The notes under the pieces: generated by a model
The model's database searches: none
What the model was told of the DNA's origin: nothing
What the model saw: the letters and a program-made list of their open reading frames with translations, nothing else
Shown here: one piece after another, positions 46,592 through 57,529 of the stretch
How the letters are laid out: every line of letters starts with the position of its first letter
Position numbering within the stretch: position 1 is the first letter of the stretch
Made by a program: the position numbers and the translations under genes
From: Tragulus kanchil
Taxonomy: Eukaryota; Chordata; Mammalia; Artiodactyla; Tragulidae
Length of the DNA: 64,000 nucleotides
Direction: 5' to 3'
NCBI GenBank assembly: GCA_022376925.1
Contig: JAIOJX010000032.1
Location: 200,318,939 to 200,382,938, forward strand

Positions 46592-46929
46592 ACCCTCTTC
46601 TATCTTTTATTTGGGGGGGGGATTGGGGAGGGAGGGGCAGGTGGGGCACTTCTATTGGTCTTTTATTTATCTGTTTTCATCCATCTTTGGCCCCTGTGGG
46701 CCTCCCATCGCAGTGGCCTCTGTTATCGCAGTGGCTTCTATTGTCGCAGAGCACCAGCTCTGGGAGCATGCGCTCCAAAGCTCCAGCTCAATAATTGGAC
46801 ACATTGGTCCAGCCGCTCTATGGCACCTGGGATCTTCCCACGCCAGGGATCGAACCAGTGCCCTTTGCACTGCAAGGCAGTGTCCTTACCCACTGGACCA
46901 CCAGGGAAGCCCAACCCTCTTCTATCTTT
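46592..46929 (-). mobile_element. tRNA-Glu SINE, duplicate of 45489
   Basis: The same insertion with the same target-site duplication, carried in copy B of duplication 13. The G-tract differs from copy A in length and composition, as expected from read error in homopolymer-rich DNA. Confidence 0.93.
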
Positions 46930-47343
46930 AAGTGAGTCTTCTAAGATAAATCTTTAAAGTGTTATGTTGTATAAAATAGAAAGTTGTACAAGGGTATGTA
47001 TAGTAAGACAATATTTATATAAATCTGAAACAGATTATGGTATTTGCTTAAGGATAGATAAGCACATACAGTAAAAATGTAAAACATGAACTAGAAAGCA
47101 ACATAGCAACTCAATGAAAACTGTTTCCTGTGAAACCAGAATCCTTTGTAACTCTATAACCAATATATCTAAGCTGGCATAATAATAAAGTTTATTTTAT
47201 CCTATAGTTTCCCTAGGGATAGCTCAAAGCTTCCCTTCTCTCCCTTTCTTCAAGTTCTGAAATGGCTGAGGGGAAAATTAACTCATCAGTAACCCAGCAT
47301 ACCTACTCAAGAATCACTGAAAACTTTAGATGGATATGTGTGT

Positions 47344-47555
47344 GCTCAGTCATCAAGTAGCACCTTATTCTTTTGTAAACCCATAGACTGTAGCTCGCCA
47401 GGCTCCTGTGTCCATGGGATTTCCGAGACAAGAATACTGGAGTGGGTTGTCATTTCCTGCTCAAGGGATCTTCCTGACTCAGGGATTGAACCTACATCTC
47501 CTGCATCTCCTGCATAGCAGCTGAATTCTTTACCACTGAGCCACCTGAGAAGCCC
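47344..47555 (-). mobile_element. Bov-tA SINE, antisense
   Basis: 'gctcagtcatcaagtagcac', 'ccatagactgtagctcgcca', 'gacaagaatactggagtggg', 'caagggatcttcctgactca' and 'ccactgagccacctgagaag'. An internal 'atctcctgc' is repeated in tandem near the tRNA head. Confidence 0.9.
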
Positions 47556-47785
47556 TTTTAGAGGGATAAAGTTTTAATAAATGGAAATTATTATTATCAG
47601 TTACTCTCCTAGATCTTTGCACACTGCTTTCCTGTTGGGTCTCTTTTCTATATAGTGGGCTTTTAGGAGAACCACCTCTTGGGTGTTTCTTTTATATGAG
47701 ACTTAGATTCCTTTCATCCTTTTATTTTTTACATCTCATGCTTTGCTTGCTGTAAAATGATCTTTGGCTGATTTTCATTTGGGTG

Positions 47786-47895
47786 TGGAGAAGGAAATGG
47801 CAACTCACTCCAGTAATCTTGCCTGAAGAATTCCATGGAAAAGAAGCCTGGCAGGGCCACACAGGGCTGAGCGACTGTCACTCACTCACTCACTG
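47786..47895 (+). mobile_element. BovB 3' tail, sense
   Basis: 'tggagaaggaaatggcaact', 'cactccagtaatcttgcctg', 'aagaattccatggaaaagaa' and 'gcctggcagggccacac', then 'actcactcactcac' as a short tail. Confidence 0.88.
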
Positions 47896-48433
47896 GTGAG
47901 ACCTCTCCTGTCTCTACTGCTTAGAAGGCTATGCAATCAAGAAGGTGAGGTTCAAAGGAAAGAAGGTCCTTCAATTCTGCCTCACATCTAGACCTTAAGT
48001 CAGTTCGTAGGTCAAGGAGACCAGATAGGGGTTCAAAAATACGTTTGGTCTAACATCTTCTAAACAAGAGAATAAGTGCTTCTTCTGGGCCTGGCCCCAC
48101 CTCTTTGGCTGCCACATTGTTCTTCGTCTTGTATTTGCTTAAGGATAGATAAGCACATACAGTAAAATGTAAAACATGAACTAGAAAGCAACATAGCAAC
48201 TCAATGAAAACTGTTTCCTGTGAAACCAGAATCCTTTGTAACTGTATAACCAATATATCTAAGCTGGCATAATAATAAAGTTTATTTTATCCTATAGTTT
48301 CCCTAGGGATAGCTCAAAGCTTCCCTTCTCTCCCTTTCTTCAAGTTCTGAAATGGCTGAGGGGAAAATTAACTCATCAGTAACCCAGCATACCTACTCAA
48401 GAATCACTGAAAACTTTAGATGGATATGTGTGT

Positions 48434-48645
48434 GCTCAGTCATCAAGTAGCACCTTATTCTTTTGTAAACCCATAGACTGTAGCTCGCCAGGCTCCTGTG
48501 TCCATGGGATTTCCGAGACAAGAATACTGGAGTGGGTTGTCATTTCCTGCTCAAGGGATCTTCCTGACTCAGGGATTGAACCTACATCTCCTGCATCTCC
48601 TGCATAGCAGCTGAATTCTTTACCACTGAGCCACCTGAGAAGCCC
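48434..48645 (-). mobile_element. Bov-tA SINE, duplicate of 47344
   Basis: The same element in copy B of duplication 14, including the internal 'atctcctgc' repeat. Confidence 0.92.
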
Positions 48646-48875
48646 TTTTAGAGGGATAAAGTTTTAATAAATGGAAATTATTATTATCAGTTACTCTCCT
48701 AGATCTTTGCACACTGCTTTCCTGTTGGGTCTCTTTTCTATATAGTGGGCTTTTAGGAGAACCACCTCTTGGGTGTTTCTTTTATATGAGACTTAGATTC
48801 CTTTCATCCTTTTATTTTTTACATCTCATGCTTTGCTTGCTGTAAAATGATCTTTGGCTGATTTTCATTTGGGTG

Positions 48876-48985
48876 TGGAGAAGGAAATGGCAACTCACTC
48901 CAGTAATCTTGCCTGAAGAATTCCATGGAAAAGAAGCCTGGCAGGGCCACACAGGGCTGAGCGACTGTCACTCACTCACTCACTG
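48876..48985 (+). mobile_element. BovB 3' tail, duplicate of 47786
   Basis: The same element in copy B of duplication 14. Confidence 0.9.
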
Positions 48986-49150
48986 GTGAGACCTCTCCTG
49001 TCTCTACTGCTTAGAAGGCTATGCAATCAAGAAGGTGAGGTTCAAAGGAAAGAAGGTCCTTCAATTCTGCCTCACATCTAGACCTTAAGTCAGTTCGTAG
49101 GTCAAGGAGACCAGATAGGGGTTCAAAAATACGTTTGGTCTAACATCTTC

Positions 49151-51218
49151 TAAACAAGAGAATAAGTGCTTCTTCTGGGCCTGGCCCCACCTCTTTGGCT
49201 GCCACATTGTTCTTCGTTCTACTGAGTACTTGCTGTGTGAGGAACACACCACTGCTCCATGTTCCTTCTGTGCCTCGGTAATTCATAGACTACATCTTAC
49301 AGCCAAAACAGTTTGTACTTTCCTTAAACAGAGAAAGTCTTGCTCTTCTTTTGTAATGGGCAATTATGAAGATGGAAGGATGCCTTCTATGGATGTTTCT
49401 AACAACTAAGACCATGAATGTAGGATGGGACTGGAAAGGACTACAATTTTCCTGATTCAAGAGAAGCATTTTAATGTGACCAGAAAGACATAAAAGTCAC
49501 TGGTATAAAGCTGACAAGTCATCTGGAGGCTCCCCAACTTCCTTTGCTGATAACCTATAAATATCAGGCTGTTTTTCACCCTGAGGACCAATTAAAGAAC
49601 TTTCACCCACCTCTCTCACTGCTAATGGATTAGCACAGAGACCACAACGCATTTTGCCCCAGCCACATGAACACTCTCGGTCTGGTAAGAAAACTTGTTC
49701 CCCACCAAAATGAACTGGAAACAAGCCCTGGCATGAAAGGCTCTATTTTCCTTTCCAGGCAGTAATGATTCATTTGAGAGACCTCTGAAGTAATGATTTT
49801 CCCATCCCTGACATGCTGAGAGCCTCTTCTTCTTAATGATGGATTTCAATCAGCCAGGAGTAGGGTACATTAGCCAGGGCTCCAGGGCTTCACAAAGGTC
49901 CCCGATTGTTTGCAGAAATATCAATCAGTGTCCATTAATGTATTAAAAGTCCCTAAACACCAAACACCAACCTCCTTTTATACACAAATAGATCTGAGTG
50001 GGGCTTTGAGGATGTTAGACCAGCTCCTGCCTGGTTTTAATCTCAAGTCAGCAGAAGGTGACTTGAGAGACCCACAGTGTCCCAAACTTCCTCTCTCCTG
50101 AGTCCGTCTTGATGAGACAGGAGGCTCAGTAGCCACTTCTGCCCTAGTTTCTGGTCAGGGTATGGGATTCAGGGGCACTCTTGAGTTTGGGTTCGTGGGC
50201 CTGGCCCCACCTAAACAAGAGAATAAGTGCTTCTTCTGGGCCTGGCCCCCCCCCATTGTTCTTCGTTCTACTGAGTACTTGCTGTGTGAGGAACACACCA
50301 CTGCTCCATGTTCCTTCTGTGCCTCGGTAATTCATAGACTACATCTTACAGCCAAAACAGTTTGTACTTTCCTTAAACAGAGAAAGTCTTGCTCTTCTTT
50401 AGTAATGGGCAATTATGAAGATGGAAGGATGCCTTCTATGGATGTTTCTAACAACTAAGACCATGAATGTAGGATGGGACTGGAAAGGACTACAATTTTC
50501 CTGATTCAAGAGAAGCATTTTAATGTGACCAGAAAGACATAAAAGTCACTGGTATAAAGCTGACAAGTCATCTGGAGGCTCCCCAACTTCCTTTGCTGAT
50601 AACCTATAAATATCAGGCTGTTTTTCACCCTGAGGACCAATTAAAGAACTTTCACCCACCTCTCTCACTGCTAATGGATTAGCACAGAGACCACAACGCA
50701 TTTTGCCCCAGCCACATGAACACTCTCGGTCTGGTAAGAAAACTTGTTCCCCACCAAAATGAACTGGAAACAAGCCCTGGCATGAAAGGCTCTATTTTCC
50801 TTTCCAGGCAGTAATGATTCATTTGAGAGACCTCTGAAGTAATGATTTTCCCATCCCTGACATGCTGAGAGCCTCTTCTTCTTAATGATGGATTTCAATC
50901 AGCCAGGAGTAGGGTACATTAGCCAGGGCTCCAGGGCTTCACAAAGGTCCCCGATTGTTTGCAGAAATATCAATCAGTGTCCATTAATGTATTAAAAGTC
51001 CCTAAACACCAAACACCAACCTCCTTTTATACACAAATAGATCTGAGTGGGGCTTTGAGGATGTTAGACCAGCTCCTGCCTGGTTTTAATCTCAAGTCAG
51101 CAGAAGGTGACTTGAGAGACCCACAGTGTCCCAAACTTCCTCTCTCCTGAGTCCGTCTTGATGAGACAGGAGGCTCAGTAGCCACTTCTGCCCTAGTTTC
51201 TGGTCAGGGTATGGGATT
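49151..51218. repeat. Tandem duplication 15, period about 1049-1061 bp
   Basis: Copy A is about 49151-50169, filler 50170-50211, copy B about 50212-51218. The filler reproduces, with errors and gaps, the unique sequence after copy B: 'caggggcactcttgagtttg' in the filler equals that at about 51232. The start of copy B is also faulty: 'ctggccccccccc' replaces 'ctggccccacctctttggct'. Confidence 0.96.
49230..50160. other. Unclassified sequence in duplication 15
   Basis: No transposon family recognised. The small frames (63-98 codons) recur exactly with the duplication and show no protein signature I know. Confidence 0.4.
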
Positions 51219-51394
51219 AGGTCTGTAAAGCCAGGGGCACTCTTGAGTTTGGGCTTCCAGGTGGCTACTGAGTGGCACCCAGGCCTGCCTTCTCTTAAAT
51301 GTGCTGCCTTGAACTCCATTGCTTTGAAACACCAGAGGCGGCTGTGAACCTTAACCTGCTGAGACTGGTCTTCCCTGCTTTGAACCCCAAGCCT

Positions 51395-51735
51395 TACCAG
51401 GTACAGCGGACTAGATGCTTGTGTCCCCACTCAGAGTCATATGGGGGTGGCTTCTTAGACAGATAATGAGGTTGTGATAGTAGGACCCTGATGCCAGCAT
51501 TCGTGCCCTCCTAAGAAGACACACGAGAGAGATGATCTCTCTCTCCACCACATGAGAGTTCAGCAAGAAGACGGCCATCTACCAACCAGGAAGAGAATCA
51601 CTAGACAACGAATCTGTGGGACCTTTGATCCTAGATTTCCCCAGCCTCCAGATCTGGGAGAAACGGTCCATAATTTAAGTCACACAGTTTATGGTATTTG
51701 TTATAGCAGTCTTAGCCAATGGAAACACCTGAGAA
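51395..51735 (+). mobile_element. MLT1-like (ERVL-MaLR) solo LTR
   Basis: 'atgcttgtgtccccactcag', 'cattcgtgccctcctaagaa', 'tcagcaagaagacggccatc', 'aaccaggaagagaatcacta', 'ttccccagcctccagatctg' and 'tatggtatttgttatagcag' follow a mammalian MaLR LTR. It is a solo, diverged copy and is duplicated at about 52510-52849. Confidence 0.7.
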
Positions 51736-52509
51736 TCTCAATCTTTACCTTAGAACCTCACTCATAATTTGACAGGTCTCTTGAAAGCACAAGCTCTCCC
51801 TGATTCCCACACTCCCAAATATCCCAGGCCACCTAGTGGAAGGCACCCCTTGGCATCCAGAGTGGCTTGGGCCACCTAGCTGCCCTGTAAAATGAAACAG
51901 AATCAAAGCAAAACAAAAACACCCAACAGTCTCTGCAGCACACTTAGTTCCACCAGCCTTTGTGAGAAATTCCAAAGAGCAAGTCCCACCCACCCAGGCT
52001 TGATTCATTCACCCCACACCCAGGTTCCTTTGTCATTGCCAAAACCAGCAGGGCTCTACATAAGTCTGCTCATTTATGACAGGCTTGATTGCAGAAATAT
52101 CAATCAGTGTCCATTAATGTATTAAAAGTCCCAAACACCAACCAATTTTTAAAAGATCTGAGTGGGGCTTTGAGGATGTTAGACCAGCTCCTGCCTGGTT
52201 TTAATCTCAAGTCAGCAGAAGGTGACTTGAGAGACCCACAGTGTCCCAAACTTCCTCTCTCCTGAGTCCGTCTTGATGAGACAGGAGGCTCAGTAGCCAC
52301 TTCTGCCCTAGTTTCTGGTCAGGGTATGGGATTAGGTCTGTAAAGCCAGGGGCACTCTTGAGTTTGGGCTTCCAGGTGGCTACTGAGTGGCACCCAGGCC
52401 TGCCTTCTCTTAAATGTGCTGCCTTGAACTCCATTGCTTTGAAACACCAGAGGCGGCTGTGAACCTTAACCTGCTGAGACTGGTCTTCCCTGCTTTGAAC
52501 CCCAAGCCT

Positions 52510-52849
52510 TACCAGGTACAGCGGACTAGATGCTTGTGTCCCCACTCAGAGTCATATGGGGGTGGCTTCTTAGACAGATAATGAGGTTGTGATAGTAGGA
52601 CCCTGATGCCAGCATTCGTGCCCTCCTAAGAAGACACACGAGAGAGATGATCTCTCTCTCACCACATGAGAGTTCAGCAAGAAGACGGCCATCTACCAAC
52701 CAGGAAGAGAATCACTAGACAACGAATCTGTGGGACCTTTGATCCTAGATTTCCCCAGCCTCCAGATCTGGGAGAAACGGTCCATAATTTAAGTCACACA
52801 GTTTATGGTATTTGTTATAGCAGTCTTAGCCAATGGAAACACCTGAGAA
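52510..52849 (+). mobile_element. MLT1-like LTR, duplicate of 51395
   Basis: The same LTR in copy B of duplication 16. It differs by one base in a (ct)n run. Confidence 0.75.
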
Positions 52850-53199
52850 TCTCAATCTTTACCTTAGAACCTCACTCATAATTTGACAGGTCTCTTGAAA
52901 GCACAAGCTCTCCCTGATTCCCACACTCCCAAATATCCCAGGCCACCTAGTGGAAGGCACCCCTTGGCATCCAGAGTGGCTTGGGCCACCTAGCTGCCCT
53001 GTAAAATGAAACAGAATCAAAGCAAAACAAAAACACCCAACAGTCTCTGCAGCACACTTAGTTCCACCAGCCTTTGTGAGAAATTCCAAAGAGCAAGTCC
53101 CACCCACCCAGGCTTGATTCATTCACCCCACACCCAGGTTCCTTTGTCATTGCCAAAACCAGCAGGGCTACTACATAAGTCTGCTCATTTATGACAGGC

Positions 53200-53672
53200 G
53201 ACTTAGATTTCAGGTCATAAGATTTAACCTGCAGTAAATCCACATTTGCATAAGGATAATGGGCATTCTACTACACTTCACACCAATAAGCCCTAATGTG
53301 GTCATTAACCACTGAGCACATTTACTGATAAGCTGTTCATTAGAGAAAAACCTGACAACTACCAGTGTTATCAGACTCCACAATTTTCAAATCTCTTTCA
53401 GAAAGGCTTTTTTTTTTTGCCTATAGGGACTAAAAGCCAGCAAAAATCACAGAGCAGTCATTCTCAGTGCTATTTTTGTGAAACAGCCAGTAAGATTAAC
53501 CCATAGAGGTGAGAATCAAATGTCTTACGGATTTCACTTTATTTTTTTTTTCTCTAAAGCTTTACCTTAACCTTAAATTTCTTTCATAAGAAACTGCTAC
53601 AGTGGAAGCACTGATCATTTATTTTTTGTTTATCCATCTTAGACTAGAACTGGTTCATTCATTCATACAAGA
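53200..53672. other. Unclassified sequence
   Basis: T-runs near 53408 and 53545. No family or exon recognised. Confidence 0.45.
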
Positions 53673-53893
53673 GGGGCTTCTCAGATACCACAGTGGTAAA
53701 GAATCTGCCTACCAATGCAGGTGACACCAAGAGATGTGTGTTTTATCCGTATTTCAGGAAAATTTCCTGGAGTAGGAAATAGCAACCCACTCCAATATTC
53801 TTGCCTGGAAAATCCCACGGACAGAGGAGCCTGGTGGGTTAGAATCCATGGGGTTGCAAAGAGTCAGACATGATTGAGAGACTGAGCACAATT
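53673..53893 (+). mobile_element. Bov-tA SINE, sense
   Basis: 'ggggcttctcagataccaca', 'gtggtaaagaatctgcctac', 'ctggagtaggaaatagcaac', 'cttgcctggaaaatcccacg' and 'tgcaaagagtcagacatgat', ending 'gagagactgagcac'. Confidence 0.92.
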
Positions 53894-55086
53894 CACACAG
53901 GAAGCATGTTTTTCATGAACCAGTGCTGCTACAAGAGAGGAAAGAACCCAGTGGGTGTGCCAACTCCCGTTTGATAATGTATTCAACATTTAGTCTTCTC
54001 TTTTCGAAGGACATTTTCACTCCCAGTCCTCTACTGATGGAGTTCTCAGAATTCACTTTCTCTTCACCTTGAAAATCTTTGTCATTAGCACCATTGTCTG
54101 GAGAGTGTCCACAAACCACATGGTCCAACCTGCTTCTGCTAAACTAATCCAACGGCCAACCATCATCAATTCACTTAATAAATGGTAGCCATGGGGCTTT
54201 GGCCCTGGGGAATACACAGATAAGACAGTCCTCAAGGAGCCAACAGTATTTTTGATAGCTTGGACCATCCCCTTGGGTCTTTATTACTGGCATTTGTTCT
54301 TCAGCTAAGAGTACTTTAGTTAACTAAATTCTCTCCAAAGAAGCCCACCACATAGAGCTGGTTAATGGAGATGCTTTCAAAATTCCAGCACATGCTAGAC
54401 TCTCTCTTCCTGAACATACACATTGCTTGCAATACTGCTTGTACACAAGATAACAGCATTTCATTCCATTTCTTCATGATTAGAATTCAAGTGCTTTTGT
54501 GTATGTAAATCTTTTCCCATCAACTACACTCAGAGGTGCTGTAACTCCTTTGTACCATAAACAAACGAAACAGGTAAGAAAGCAAGCTGTCTGAGAGCAA
54601 AACATTCTGTCACATCACTGATAATAAAAACACATGGCAGTCCGTGAATGAACTCAACTGAATTGACACTGTGCTCTACCTAATTTTGGTGTCTTAAAAT
54701 TTCATGTGACTGGTGTCCTATTTGCTACTCACATAAAAATACCCCCAAAGTTTTACTGTTCTACAATTGTGGCATTTAAATTTTATTGTAATCCATAGAT
54801 ACTGAGCCCCTCAAGCCTACAACCTCAGTAAAATCTAATGACAGACCTAATAAGTTAGGGGGAAGGAGAACAGAGCTACAAAATATGAATTGTTGCAAGA
54901 TTACATAAAATGTATTTTTTTTTAATGTACCACGACTCAAAATAAGCCCACAAAGTATTCCTCTGTGAGATTTCTTGAACATATTCTACTTAAGGAATAC
55001 TTAAGAAAAGTCTGAAATTCTCTCCTGGGATGTTGTTTCAACATTTTTGTTTTTATATCTTCAGCTTGAGAAAGTTCCAGGAGATA
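53894..55086. other. Unclassified intergenic sequence
   Basis: A short word near 54180-54250 ('ctggggaatacacagataag' and 'cctcaaggagccaacag') is typical of old mammalian repeats, but I cannot assign it. The rest is not recognised. Confidence 0.45.
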
Positions 55087-55184
55087 GTAAAAAACAGGGA
55101 AACCTGGCGTGCTGCAGTGCATGGGGTCACAAAGAGTCAGACATGACTGAGCGACTGACCTGACGTACTGACTGACTGATTTTT
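55087..55184 (+). mobile_element. BovB 3' tail, sense
   Basis: 'gtaaaaaacagggaaacctg', 'gcgtgctgcagtgcatgggg', 'tcacaaagagtcagacatga' and 'ctgagcgactgacctgacg', then 'actgactgactg'. It directly abuts the next L1 element. Confidence 0.88.
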
Positions 55185-55189
55185 GTTGT

Positions 55190-55965
55190 TGTTTGTAGAC
55201 TGTTATTTTTGTTATTGATTGCTATACATAAATCCGAATCAGTCATAGGTATACCTTTGACCCTTCCCACCTGAACCCCTCCTCCTACCTTCCTCCACAT
55301 CCCACCCCTCCCTCCGGGTTGCTGCACAGCCCCCATGTAAGTTCCCTTGGTCTTACAGAGTATTCACAACGGTTGTCTCCTTTACATATGCTAGTGTAGG
55401 TTTCCATGTTACTCTTTCCATAGCTCTCGCCCACTCCTCCCTCCTGCCAATGTCCATAAGTCTATTCTCTATATCTGTTTCTTCATTGCTACTCTGCATA
55501 TACCTTTATCAGTACCATCTTTCTAGATTCCATATATATGCGTTAATATACTATATTTATCCTTCTCTTTCTGACTTACTTCACTTTGTATAATAGGTTC
55601 TAAGTTCATCCACATCATTAAGACTGACTCAAATGCATTTCTCTTTATGCCTAGGAAATATTCCACTGTATATATGTACCATAGATTATTTATCCATTCA
55701 TTTGTTGATGAACATCTAGGTTAATTCCCTGTTCTACCTCTTGTAAAAAGTGCTGCAATGAACATTGGGGTACATGTGTTTCTTTCCATTTTGATTTCCT
55801 TAGGGTATATGCCTAATAGTGGGATTGCTGGGTCATATGGTGGTTCTATTCTTAGGTTTTAAAGGAATTTCCATACTGTCTTCTATAGTGGCTGTACTTA
55901 TATTCCTACCAACAGTGCAAGAGTGTTCCCTTTTCTCCATATCCTCTTCATCATTCATTGTGACT
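55190..55965 (-). mobile_element. Artiodactyl L1 3' end, antisense, about 0.78 kb
   Basis: Contains 'attgattgctatacataaat', 'tttacatatgctagtgtagg', 'tttatccttctctttctgac', 'ttccactgtatatatgtacc', 'gtgggattgctgggtcatat' and 'ccatactgtcttctatagtg'. These are the reverse complement of the ORF2 C-terminal end and 3' UTR. It is 5'-truncated and inactive. Confidence 0.9.
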
Positions 55966-56309
55966 GACTGATCTTTAGCTACTTCACTTATACTGGCTTT
56001 TTTGCCTCTGAATTTCAAAATGATTAAGTAGCTCTGATTCAAAAGAAAAATAAAATTACCCATAACCTCTGAATTCTCAGCTACAATGGCTCTTTCAGTT
56101 CTTAACTTCCAGGAGTTCTCTTTGGCAGTAAGTCCTGAAAAGTTTCTACTCTCTTGCATTGCGTAATACCATTTTCTCAGTTTCTCCTCTTACCTCCCTA
56201 ATTTTTCTTTTAAATCCACTCTTTTCCTAAATAGTAACGCCTCTCAGAACTCTTTTATTTTTAAATCTATTGTTCTGTTTGATGTGCTTTCGTACCTGAG
56301 TCCATCAAT
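55966..56309. other. Unclassified sequence
   Basis: No family recognised. The 108-codon antisense frame at 55833-56159 overlaps the L1 and has no motif I know. Confidence 0.4.
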
Positions 56310-56575
56310 TTGCAATAATTTAACATTTCCTCACATTCTAATTTTACTTCTAGCTCCACCCATCTGAACGTGACTCTGAATTCCAGAGAACACAAGTATC
56401 TCCAACACAACACATTCGACATTAAACTCGGCAGTTTCCCCCCTAAGCTAGCCTCTCCTCCAGTAGCTCTGTAGTCCATTAATGTCACCAAACCAGAAAC
56501 TTGTGACCTCTCCCTACCTTCACCCTTAACATCCAATCAAGTTGAGAAGTTCTACTAATTGCTTCCTTTCTGCTC
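56310..56575 (+). other. Ancient interspersed repeat, family uncertain
   Basis: 'aagctagcctctcctccagt', 'gtagtccattaatgtcacca', 'aaccagaaacttgtgacctc' and 'cttcacccttaacatccaat' resemble the same widely dispersed old repeat as at 35395/36747. I cannot name it safely. Confidence 0.4.
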
Positions 56576-56704
56576 CTCTCATTCCTAGTATTACCCAAGT
56601 GTAGAATAAAATCCTAGCTTCAGTGCGTACTCACAGCTCATATCACCTAACCTCATATCACCCAGCCACATTGAGCTCTGTTTCTAGGAGATGAGTCAGA
56701 ATTT

Positions 56705-56780
56705 GTGAAATACTAAGACGAATTCCTGGCATATAGTAAGTGCCCACTGAATGTTCACTGCTAGTGTTGTTATGACTACC
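56705..56780 (+). mobile_element. MIR-like 3' fragment
   Basis: 'ttcctggcatatagtaagtg' followed by 'cccactgaatgttcactg' is the 3' end of a MIR- or L2-type element. Confidence 0.5.
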
Positions 56781-57087
56781 ACCAACACTCCCTCTTCCTT
56801 TATTTTTCTTAATAGTTCACCACACTTGCCACATTATTCCACGTTCCACATTTTGATACCTTTGCTGACACTTTTCTGGAAATGTTTTAGCTACCCGACT
56901 CCTCACTCAAAAACAAACAAACAAATACAAACTTTGTTCATACATTCTCCTTAAAGAAACCAGCTCTAATATCTCAAGTCAAGCTAACTGCTCATAGTTT
57001 GACTTTTACTATAAACCTGTGAGAACTGTGACCACACAGCTTAACAGACTGTAATTGTCTGGGTTTGTTTACGTATGTTACCTAGAG
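56781..57087. other. Unclassified sequence
   Basis: Pyrimidine-rich, with a short (caaa)n near 56910. No family recognised. Confidence 0.4.
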
Positions 57088-57529
57088 CAGGGGACAGTCA
57101 ACTACAGTCTTAGGGCCAAATCCAACTTTCTTCCTACTTCCTTATGCAAATAAAGTTTATTGGAACATAACTTACTCATTTGTTTATCTATTATTTATGG
57201 CTACTTTCCTGGTACAAAGGCAGAAACCAGTCGTTGTGACAGAGACCCCATGGGCCACAAAACCGTACCTTTACTGTCTACTTCCTGTTTACTATCTGGT
57301 CCAGAATCTCTCAGTCGTAGCACAACAGCCTTGGCCTCTAAGCACTAAATGCCAGGAACATTCTGACTCTATCACTTCACTACCTCCTGGTTTCACTCCA
57401 TCTACCCCCTCACTCCAGTCTTAACAACCAAAAGTGTCTCAATCCAGTGCTAAGTGTTTCCTGAGGTCAAAACTATCCCAGTGGAGAACCGTTAACCTGG
57501 CCCTTTAGAGGAAAAGTTGCCAAGTCCTG
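57088..57529. mobile_element. Old hAT-type DNA transposon interrupted by MER20
   Basis: Left part 57088-57301 has 'caggggacagtcaactacag', 'ggccaaatccaactttcttc', 'caaataaagtttattggaac', 'tttatggctactttcctggt' and 'gacagagaccccatgggcca'. The right end 57500-57529 has 'ggccctttagaggaaaagtt' and 'gccaagtcctg'. The ends are imperfect inverted repeats (cagggg...caact / agttgcc...cctg). The two parts join once the central MER20-like block is removed. I know this family by sight but not its name with certainty. Confidence 0.7.
57302..57497 (-). mobile_element. MER20-like hAT element, antisense, inside older hAT
   Basis: 'cagaatctctcagtcgtagc', 'cttggcctctaagcactaaa', 'tgccaggaacattct', 'taacaaccaaaagtgtctca', 'gctaagtgtttcctgaggtc' and 'ccagtggagaacc' follow reverse-complement MER20. 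It has internal deletion and divergence. Confidence 0.7.

Larger units (their letters stand above)
44975..47172. repeat. Tandem duplication 13, period about 1103-1109 bp
   Basis: Copy A is about 44975-46063, filler 46064-46077, copy B about 46078-47172. The main difference is inside the SINE's G-rich tail: copy B has a longer, altered G-tract and reads 'ggtcttttatttatctg' where A has 'gggctttcatttatcta'. First link of a four-duplication chain running to 53199. Confidence 0.96.
47041..49217. repeat. Tandem duplication 14, period about 1089-1092 bp
   Basis: Copy A is about 47041-48128, 4-base filler, copy B about 48133-49217. Its first 130 bp are also the end of duplication 13, so that stretch occurs three times (45931, 47041, 48133). 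The unit holds a Bov-tA, a BovB tail and anonymous DNA. Confidence 0.96.
50961..53199. repeat. Tandem duplication 16, period about 1114-1130 bp
   Basis: Copy A is about 50961-52084, filler 52085-52090, copy B about 52091-53199. The first 250 bp also end duplication 15, giving three copies (49912, 50961, 52091). The start of the third is error-rich: 'cccaaacaccaaccaattttt' replaces a longer, cleaner stretch. One-base differences include 'gggctctacat' / 'gggctactacat' near the end. Confidence 0.96.

Noticed and set aside
445..53199. Regularly spaced repeats as a CRISPR array
   Set aside because: Repeat units are over 1 kb and unrelated, there are no short identical repeats with unique spacers, and the DNA is mammalian.
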